This document shows, in pieces, positions 56,460-64,000 of a stretch of DNA of 64,000 nucleotides (the stretch's first letter is position 1; each line of letters opens with the position of its first letter). Under the pieces are notes generated by a model. That model searched no databases. It saw only the letters and a program-made list of their open reading frames with translations, and was not told the DNA's origin. The DNA lies in the NCBI RefSeq assembly GCF_014898055.3, contig NW_023601104.1, forward strand, positions 82,939,106-83,003,105, written 5' to 3'. Origin of the DNA: Talpa occidentalis (lineage: Eukaryota; Chordata; Mammalia; Eulipotyphla; Talpidae). Position numbers and translations under genes: made by a program.

Positions 56460-56960
56460 CATCAAATATTTTGAACACTTACCTCATATCAAGGGTTTCA
56501 TTATGCTTTATATAATGCACAACCTAACAATAATTCTGTAACACAAAAACCAATTCATCCTTGCTTTGCTTTTTTTTTTTTTTTAACATTTATTTATTTA
56601 GGCACACAAGAGCTGGTATGTAGGCCAGAGGTGCAAGAGGGTGAGAGGATTAACCAGAGACAGACTGGGGAGCAGAACAGGCAGATCTACTGAAATACAC
56701 TGCTGAGGTCAGCAGCAAGAAGACAGGAGAAGTCTGTTGCACCATGTGGGTCAGTTCCTAGGTCAGGGATAGAACTTGTGCTGCAGTGGCTGCTAATAGT
56801 TTCATAGTGCTGAGATTTAACTCCTTGCGCCACCAGGGAGGCCCCAGTTCACCCTTCTTTTACAAAGAGGCCCATGTTTCTGCTTGAAGAGGGCAGTGGC
56901 ATACCCAATACACAGCAAACATATAAAAGCTTTAGAACCAAAATTGAACCCTAATTAACT
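56460..56960 (+). mobile_element. probable MIR split by a SINE
   Basis: Left of the SINE, TTTTGAACACTTACCTCATATCAAG and ATGCTTTATATAATGCACAACCTAACAATAATTC resemble the MIR centre (ATTGAGCACTTACTATGTGCCAGG, GCTTTACATGCATTATCTCATTTAATCC). Right of it, TCTTTTACAAAGAGGCCCATGTTTCTGCTTGAAGAGGGCAGTGG and GAACCAAAATTGAACCC resemble the 3' half. Tentative. Confidence 0.45.
56570..56844 (-). mobile_element. tRNA-derived SINE, subfamily B
   Basis: Tail of about 15 T then AACATTTATTTATTTAGGCACACAAGAGC, head CGCCACCAGGGAGGCC. Imperfect flanking duplication CAATTCATCCTTGCTTT (56551 on) / CAGTTCACCCTTCTTTT (56845 on). Confidence 0.91.
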
Positions 56961-57681
56961 CAACAGACTGGAGTTAGTTACACATATACTATCAGGTGTA
57001 AGAGAAACAAAGGAAAGAGAATGCAACTTAATGTGCTTATTAAATTTAGGTTAGTTAGGCTGAGAGATCTTTCCAATGAGTGTGTCATGAGTGTATGGTG
57101 CTCAATTCAAAGTAGGTCTTCCTAGTGGCAGGGAATCACAGTAACTTACCTTTCAAAGCTGTTGGGGAAACAGATTATCTCTGGAAAACAACATTTTGAT
57201 TATAATGTCAAGACCATCATCTTTGGAAAAAAATTTCATCTGAATAAATGTGATTCCCTATATTTTTTAAATATTGATTACATTCTTACATTGGATGGAG
57301 AAATCTTAACTGTTCTTGCACAGCTTGAAATGAATCCAAATAATTATCATTAAATAATTGTCATTTTCATGTTTGTATGCCTCTAAATGAAAAACAGAGA
57401 CATTTTCCCTTAACTTCCTAAAAGATCAGCAATTGACACCAAAGAAAAAGCACCATTTAATATATAAAATAGGGAGTTACAGAATTCTTTAGTCCTGGTC
57501 CTGCTTATTTCTTCTATTTCCTAAATAACCTTGCTCATTTGTAAAATGGAAGTGATATTATATCATGCTTCATGACATAGCAGATAAGGGAGAATGAAAT
57601 TATTTCTCCCTCAAAGGAATATTATAAAGTAAGTTATAATAATGTCCACACATCTTTTCTGACTGAGATCCAATCTGCCCA

Positions 57682-57712
<31 letters not shown>

Positions 57713-58099
57713 ACTATGTAATGGGAAATCAGGCCAGAATGAGACAGAATGGTAGACACAGACACCAAGCCAGTCTTATTACTGGCTGCTCAATCTCTGT
57801 TCACATTTCTACAATAAACAGTGCATTCTATATCTTTACTGAAAGCAGTCTGGCACTCTGAAGAGCATTTAATGTTAAACTGATGAAATTCTTTGCTTTT
57901 CAATTAGCTTCAATTATGGGGGGAAATATGCAGACACAACCACACAATCACACTGTCACATGCCAAAGGAAGTAAAAGGAGAATGTATATAGATATCAAA
58001 ATTGATTTAAACATTAAAATTCTCTGGAACATTCTCTTAAATACCTTTCTTTACAAATCATTTCATTTTAGCACTGCATCTAGTGTGATCTGGTTTTAA
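56961..58099. other. unique spacer with poly(A) run
   Basis: An uninterrupted run of 24 A at 57681-57704. The flanks do not identify a retrocopy body upstream. No gene seen. Confidence 0.45.
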
Positions 58100-58114
58100 A
58101 AATGGGAAAAATAA

Positions 58115-58377
58115 AGCCTCCCTAGTGGTGCAAGGTGTTAACACAGCACTATGAAGCTATCTGCAGCCACTGCAGCATGAGTTCAATCCCCAGCAGGCCA
58201 AGGAGCTGACCCACATGGTGCCCCAGACCGCTCCTGTCTTGTCTGCTGCTCCCCTCAGCAGTGTATTTCAGTCAATCTGCCTGTTCTGCTCCCCACTCTG
58301 TCTCTGGTGAGTCCTCTCACCCCCCGCACCTCCGGCCTGTCCCCCAGTTCTTGAGTGCATAAATAAATCTTTTTTTT
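58115..58377 (+). mobile_element. tRNA-derived SINE, subfamily B
   Basis: Head AGCCTCCCTAGTGGTGC, B-box-like GAGTTCAATCCCC, tail GTGCATAAATAAATC. Flanking duplication AAATGGGAAAAATAA (58100-58114) / AAATGAAAAAAAAATAA (58378-58394). Confidence 0.92.
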
Positions 58378-58394
58378 AAATGAAAAAAAAATAA

Positions 58395-59559
58395 GTCAGT
58401 CACTTTGAAAATTTTCTGTATTTTTGGATGGAAAAACATGCATGATAAGTAATTTTGAAGAAATTAGTCTGAGGACTATCTCTAAAGAGTGTTGTCAATC
58501 TCACACTTTAATACTCAAACTTTGTAATTACACACTTTAGGGACTTTGAGAATCAATTTCTCCTTCTTCCAATTGATGATCACATGAAACAATAATGCAA
58601 GTATGTGTGGAAAATACTTCAAGCTATTTGATTCTCAAAATCAGGAGTTAATGACATAAGAATTTACGGAGAACTCTAGGCTTATTGACTAATGAGAGGT
58701 CATCAATTCACTTTTTCTTCAAGCAGTATTGGGCCTTCTCTCCTTGATTCAATGAGTTAAACTTGCAGGACACATTTTGAAATTGGGAGATAAGAATGGC
58801 CTTTTGGTAAACTAAGTTAATGACAGAGGGGGCAGGAAAAAAGCTATGAAAATCATTGACATGAAAGCATTGCAAATAATACAGCATTTGGATGATCACT
58901 AGATAACCTTTCCTGTCTCTTTTATGTGCTGCTCTGGGAACGTATTAATCTTTAAAGCCCTCTTACATTATAAATATTGCTTATGGCACAAATCATGCAA
59001 ATTTATCCTTCTTTTATTACTTCAGAACTTCTTAGGTCAAGAGTTATCATTCAGACAACATCAACTACTTCAACCAAACCGTGTGATATATCTGTGTCAG
59101 TTCACATTCAAATGCATGATGTGGCACCAAAATAAATCCTTCTGGCCTTTGGCAATGGTGGCAGTGTAAGGCTCTGTTTAGAAGAGAGGGTTTTTATGGT
59201 TTGAGTGCACAGTTCCCAGGGAGTTAAGCAAATAATAAGCAACCCTTTGACCAAAGAACTTTTAAAATAGCAGGAAATGATGCCAGTGGTGTTAGTACTA
59301 GAGTGTGCTATAGAAAAGAATAATATGGATATCCATTAGAGAGGGTGGAAGAATGTTCCACTCAGCTGTCAAGGTGTCCAGAGAGAAACAGACTAAGCAA
59401 AATTTATCAGTAAGTGGATGTGAAAGCACTACCTAGAACTGCTGTTAAATAAATTTATGGAACTTTCACATAGAATCAAATGTTCTCTTGTGAGGAGTCT
59501 TCCTCCCTGGCTTCCTTATTGCATACCCAGTGCAGGACACAACTCCTTCATTAAACATT
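58395..59559. other. unique DNA
   Basis: No gene recognised. The 81-codon frame at 58924-59169 begins at an arbitrary Met and has no family resemblance. Confidence 0.4.
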
Positions 59560-59567
59560 TCAAATAT

Positions 59568-59833
59568 ATTTAATTTTTTAAAAGATTTATTTATTTATGC
59601 ATACAAGAGCTGGAGTCAGAGCTATGGGGGGTGAGAGGATTCACCAGAAACAGAGTGGGCAACAGAACAGGTAGATTGACTGAAATACACTACTGAGGGT
59701 AGCAGCGGGCCTGTCAGGAGAGGTCTGCTGTGCCATGTGGGTTGCTCCCTGGCCGGGGATCGAACTTGTGCTGTAGTGGCTGTGGACAGCTTCATAGGTT
59801 GTGTCTTAACCCCTTGCGCCACCAGGGAGGCCC
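59568..59833 (-). mobile_element. tRNA-derived SINE, subfamily B
   Basis: Tail TTTAATTTTTTAAAAGATTTATTTA, B-box seen as GGGGATCGAACTTG, head GCGCCACCAGGGAGGCC. Short flanking duplication TCAAATAT at 59560-59567 and 59834-59841. Confidence 0.93.
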
Positions 59834-59841
59834 TCAAATAT

Positions 59842-60540
59842 CACAGCAGTGAGTAGACGTTGTAACTTAAAGATAAATTAATGTAATTTATTAACCAATA
59901 TGTCTATAGGATATAATAATGTATACTACTTTTTAAAGAATATACTATTGGAAGTCTATATAGGTTTTTCAATTAGGGATCTCACTTTTGGAAGAGTTAC
60001 TCTTAAGAAATGCCTCTAATTTATAAGATGATTCAATATGTGAAAGTTTATTTCAATTAGCAATACGTATTACCAAATATGTATGTATTACTTAGTTTGA
60101 TTCTGATTGAAAGCAGCTAACATGCATTTACTCTGATTTCTGAAAATGAAGAAGAAAAATAGCTCCTCTTTGTAAGTTATAAACTAAAATTAAACATAAG
60201 TTTGTTAGATGACATGAAACAAAAACATTGGCAGAGAATTAATCTTTGCATTCCTGTTTGTGGATGAGAAAACACTGTAAATTTGGAGAGGACAGTCCAA
60301 AATCACAACATTTTAATAACTGGGGTGAACTACTCAGCAAAAGCTTATCAGGGCCAGTAGTTTAATTTATTGTAAAGAAGTACAACAGACTTGAGTTTGT
60401 CACTCTATCTCTAGGAGTAGGGTTGTATCACGGCCAGATGCAAATAGTTTTAAACAAGTCTATGTTGCCTAGGAAGTGGTTGAATAGCAATTCCTGATGA
60501 ACTTCAGAGATCAAACACAAAATAAAGGAAAAATAATAAG
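59842..60540. other. unique AT-rich spacer
   Basis: Nothing recognisable. Confidence 0.4.
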
Positions 60541-60550
60541 AAGAAGGATT

Positions 60551-60809
60551 ATTTATAAGATTTGGTTATTTATGCATACAAGAACTGGGGTGTAGGCTAG
60601 AGGAGAGGGAGTGGTGAGAGGATTCAACAGAGTGAGGAACAGAACAGGCAGATTGACTGAAATACACTGCTGAGGGGAGCAGCGGGAGAGTCAGGAGAGG
60701 TCTACTGTGCCATGTGGGCAGCTCCCTGGCTGGGGATCAAACTCAGCTGTAGTGGCTGCAGATAACTTCATAGTGCTGTGCATAACCCCTGTGCCAACAG
60801 GGAGGGCCC
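60551..60809 (-). mobile_element. tRNA-derived SINE, subfamily B, short tail
   Basis: Begins ATTTATAAGATTTGGTTATTTATGC with no long A-run, head GTGCCAACAGGGAGGGCCC. Flanking duplication AAGAAGGATT (60541-60550) / AAGAAGGACT (60810-60819). The GATTTGGTTATTTATGC tail is shared with the copy at 10889. Confidence 0.92.
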
Positions 60810-60819
60810 AAGAAGGACT

Positions 60820-61380
60820 TTTCTAAATAATAAGTGGCACTGAATTAGGCGACCTCATTTTCCACTTCTGTCACTGTATATGAGCCAACAACAAAGACAG
60901 GTGTAACTATGATTTCAATCTGAAACAGCTTCAAAACATCTTATTTTCTAATACACATTTCAACATTGCTGAATTCAAGGAAGGGGTCTCCTTGGAATTG
61001 CATGGTTTCAGCTTCAAGTTTGGTCTAGAATATTTTATAATTTAAAAACTCTCTAACAGCTTTCTATACTGATTATTCTTCAAACTATTTGAACCTGAAC
61101 TGTAGTACTGATGCTTTCCCAAGCTTACTTGACACAGTAGGGCCTGATTGATCTTTCAACATTAAATCTGCCATTAATATTGTGTAAAGAACTGTAGCTT
61201 TAGGCATCCAGCACTTGGTCCCTAACTCCAAGAGGAAGATAGAGGGGTCACAAGAGGACAAAACTGGGACTTCTGGAAGGCAGAGGCAACTAGAATCCTG
61301 CTGGCTCCACCCTCTGTGCACTGATCCTTGTTAAATAGAGAACCAAGAACCAAAATACCACTGCCTGGTTTTATCATTTT
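60820..61380. other. unique spacer
   Basis: No gene recognised on either strand. Confidence 0.4.
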
Positions 61381-61390
61381 CACACACACA

Positions 61391-61438
<48 letters not shown>
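61381..61438. repeat. (CA)12 followed by poly(A)
   Basis: CA repeats at 61381-61404 pass directly into a run of about 34 A ending at 61438. Confidence 0.96.
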
Positions 61439-61440
<2 letters not shown>

Positions 61441-61784
61441 AAACACTCCCACCCTCTCCAGTATGGAAAGCCTTCCAACTGCTGACTTAAAGGCACCTAC
61501 CTTTGGTTGTGTGTTACTTTAGGGTTATTTTACACCTTATCTGCTCATTAATTAGAATTTCAAATTTGAAGTTAATAGGCTTTTATTAGGCATCTCATTT
61601 CAAAAAATGTCCTTGAAATGTTGGTTTCCAATTTTGATGAAATTATTCTGATTGGGACCAAAGGCATTTTATTGGTTTTAACTGCTATTCAAATACTCTT
61701 TGTCTTTAGGCAGTGACATACCCAAAGACAAATGTGATAAACCTCCATAAATATTATCTGGCAAATAATTTATGAAATAATATA
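61439..61784. other. unique AT-rich spacer
   Basis: Nothing recognisable. Confidence 0.4.
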
Positions 61785-62160
61785 TATTTTTTCTTTTTAC
61801 TTTATTTTGACTTTTATTATATGGACATGTAAACTTTACATAAAATAAAAATATGCTAATTTATTTTTTTCCCTGAGATGCATATCTCCACACCCCATGC
61901 ACCCCAGAGCACCCATATCCCTTCTATCATATACCATGGGCCCCTCCTAATTTTTCTCCCAAAACCTCCCTCCCACTCTAGCAGCCTCCATTCTACAGTC
62001 ATTTCTAGACTTTGTTTTAGTTTAGTTTTGTTAGTTCCTTTGTTTTGTTTCTCTATATTACACCTATGAGTGAAATCATCTGATATTTGTCTTTCTCCCT
62101 TTGGCTTATGTCAATGAACATAATTACATCATTTTCATCTATGTTGTCAAAAATGGCAGG
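61785..62160 (-). mobile_element. L1 3' end (3' UTR and ORF2 end), antisense
   Basis: On + it starts with T-rich sequence (TTTTTTCTTTTTACTTTATTTTGAC), passes a pyrimidine-rich stretch, then ACACCTATGAGTGAAATCATCTGATATTTGTCTTTCTCCCTTTGGC (62060-62105) and TCATCTATGTTGTCAAAAATGGCAG (62136-62158). These are the reverse complement of L1 3' UTR and the last codons of ORF2. Confidence 0.85.
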
Positions 62161-62487
62161 AGTTCACAAACAATAAATGTTGCAGAGGGAGTGGAGAAAA
62201 ATGAACCCTCATATGCTGTTGAGGTTCCACTGGTCCAGCCCCTGTGGAAAGAAGATGGCTATGTCTCAAAATATTAAAAATAGAGCTATGATATAATCCA
62301 ACAACTCTACTCCTTGGTATTTATTCAACAAATGCAAAACACTAATTTGAAGGAAATATACACAGCTATGCTCATTGCAGCACATTTACAGTAGCCAGTT
62401 TGTAAAAACAAACCAAGTGCCCAATGACAGATGACTTGATTAAGGAGATTTGGTACATACACAATATGGAATATTACTCAGCAATAT
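62161..62487 (+). mobile_element. L1 ORF2 segment, sense (inverted 5' part)
   Basis: ACAATAAATGTTGCAGAGGGAGTGGAGAAAAATGAACCCTC, ACTGGTCCAGCCCCTGTGGAAAG, AATAGAGCTATGATATAATCCAACAACTC, CATTGCAGCACATTTACAGTAGCC and ACAATATGGAATATTACTCAGCAAT are consecutive L1 ORF2 blocks on +. The segment stops just upstream, in ORF2, of where the antisense segment at 61785-62160 stops. Confidence 0.88.
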
Positions 62488-63780
62488 CATTAAGCTTCCT
62501 TATCTTCCTTGAGCTGCCTTATCTGTGTGTTAATTAGAATTTTTTAAAACCTCAGCTTCTTCACTCTTTTTTTTATATTTCTATTTATCTTAATGTTTTT
62601 AAGTCTTGAGACATAATAAAAATTATTTTTCTCCATAAAATTTGTCCTAACATTTTTCCAGGTGGTCTTGCTATCTCACTAGGAACTTGCATTCAATGAA
62701 AGGTAGAATATTAGAATTCTCCCTGGTGTGATATGCACACACATACATGCAGTCTTCTGAATCCTCAATTCACAGAAGATGTTGAGTTGGCAATTCTTGT
62801 TGGCTGTTTGCCACTCAGTTTTCTCAGTATTCAAGGATTGCACTGTGCTGGCCCAAGGTACTAAAGTTCTAGTTTACATTTCAGCCTTATCTCTTCTGTC
62901 TTCAATGATTGTTATGGATGACCAAAACAAGTCAACTAAGATAAGCCATTGTCATGCTCCACTAAATCTTCCAGACTTTTAAGAACTGCCCTGAAATTGA
63001 CCTTCTTTTAAGAAGTTAGGACAGGGACACACACAGGCCATATTTTTAATCCTGGTTCCCTTGCATCAGGAAATAAGTTGAAGTTATCAGTTTCAGCCTC
63101 ATTTACCACATCTTTGCATGTGAGGAAATCATGAACTGTTCTAACTAGCAGTTTCCTTATAAAAAATGAGAATTATAATGTCTCTCTGGTAGATCTCCCA
63201 AGTCTAGGAGACATAAATAAAGTTATATATGTGGAAACACCTATAAACCATGAAGCAAAATAGAATAGAAATTACTTTTTCTTCTCTGATAAATCAGAAA
63301 AGACCCCATAATTCGTACTCTTCAAAAAAAAAAAAGTACATTTTCAAGAGATTTTTTTTTAACCTTTGTAAGAATAAATGTCTAAACATATTCTGATATA
63401 TTAATTAAGGTTGGATTAAAAAATACTAGTAAGTTCTAGGTGTTGAAAAAATATCAATTTTTTGATTCTAGACATAAGAAAGTATTTTTAACAATTTTTT
63501 AAACAAGTTCTTCTTAGCTATACCACTTTTTTTTTATCCACAATCAATTCAGCCTAGAAATTGTACTTAGTCTCTGAAAGACCTAGTGTGAAACTACGGT
63601 GTCAGCACTTACCACTAGACATGTTGTCAAAATATCGCCTGATTGTGGCCATGGGAATAAGACCCTCTTCATTTCCACAGACTTCACCACTCCCTACTGC
63701 CCACAATGAGTGCTTCATTCATTTTTCTACCTGGCATCTGCTTTTATTTAAACCTATGAGCTCTAATTTAGTAGCAAATT
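62488..63780. other. unique AT-rich spacer
   Basis: No gene or repeat recognised. A-run and T-run of about 11 and 10 near 63326 and 63351. Confidence 0.4.
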
Positions 63781-63815
<35 letters not shown>

Positions 63816-63821
63816 TATAAC
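63781..63821. repeat. (TA)n(CA)n microsatellite
   Basis: About 11 TA units, then ACACACATATATATA. Confidence 0.96.
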
Positions 63822-64000
63822 CATAAAATCTATAAAATAGTAAGACATATTGTTTAAAAATGTTTAAAAATCTCTGTGAGATAAGAGGACAGATTTCTTT
63901 TAGCTGGAAAGAAGTGAACACAGTACTTCCTAGAGGAGGCAAAATTTTTCTAACCCCATGACTACAGGGTAGAAAAATCCACCTTGAAGGTGGACGAAGA
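63822..64000. other. unique sequence to window end
   Basis: Contains a short direct repeat TGTTTAAAAA (63850-63870). No feature recognised. Confidence 0.4.

Noticed and set aside
57115..57135. Another SINE head (AGGTCTTCCTAGTGGCAGGG)
   Set aside because: Only about 18 bases resemble the head; nothing of the body or tail follows.
57681..57704. Poly(A) run as the tail of a processed pseudogene
   Set aside because: No recognisable transcript-like body or target duplication could be found upstream.
1..64000. CRISPR array, defence island or bacterial operon
   Set aside because: No regularly spaced direct repeats with unique spacers, no ribosome-binding sites or long frames; the repeats are mammalian retroelements.

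Overview
The window is vertebrate, almost certainly placental-mammal, nuclear DNA from a gene-poor, AT-rich intergenic or intronic region. The organism call rests on the repeats: LINE-1 (L1) 3' ends and ORF2 remnants, MIR fossils, mammal-specific ERVL-MaLR long terminal repeats, a full-length retrocopy of U1 snRNA, and 33 copies of one tRNA-derived SINE with target-site duplications. The SINE is not primate Alu, rodent B1/B2, carnivore SINEC, horse ERE, pig PRE, cetartiodactyl CHR or vespertilionid-bat VES as I know them. A Laurasiatherian lineage is plausible, but I cannot name the species.

No protein-coding gene, exon, CRISPR array or bacterial-style operon is supported. The longest open frames (up to 167 codons) run through SINEs, L1 debris or simple repeats and are chance openings.

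Layout. 0-3.6 kb: four SINEs in unique sequence. 3.6-6.4 kb: a MaLR 5' LTR plus internal region on +, its LTR split by a SINE and a U1 retropseudogene, followed by an oppositely oriented MaLR 3' LTR plus internal fragment. 6.6-7.0 kb: a 5'-truncated L1 with perfect target-site duplications. 7-20 kb: mostly unique AT-rich DNA with scattered SINEs (two abutting at 10.6-11.1 kb) and small tandem duplications. 20.8-21.9 kb: an old L1. 22-30.4 kb: SINE-rich, with a MIR and L1 fragments. 30.4-37.2 kb: a SINE-free stretch with a mosaic inverted L1 at 33.4-34.6 kb. 37.2-44.1 kb: SINEs and two L1 fragments. 44.9-47.1 kb: an old L1 split by a roughly 870-bp GC-rich, A-tailed insertion of unknown family. 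49.3-49.8 kb: a complex AT-rich tandem repeat. 52.5-54.0 kb: an L1 3' part. 54-61 kb: more SINEs. 61.8-62.5 kb: an L1 with a 5' inversion typical of twin priming.

The shared biology is L1-driven retrotransposition. The L1s, the SINEs, the U1 copy and perhaps the GC-rich insertion all show A-rich tails and/or short target-site duplications, the marks of target-primed reverse transcription. The recognised SINEs alone cover about 8.9 kb (roughly 14%). Family names come from memory of consensus sequences and no database search was run.
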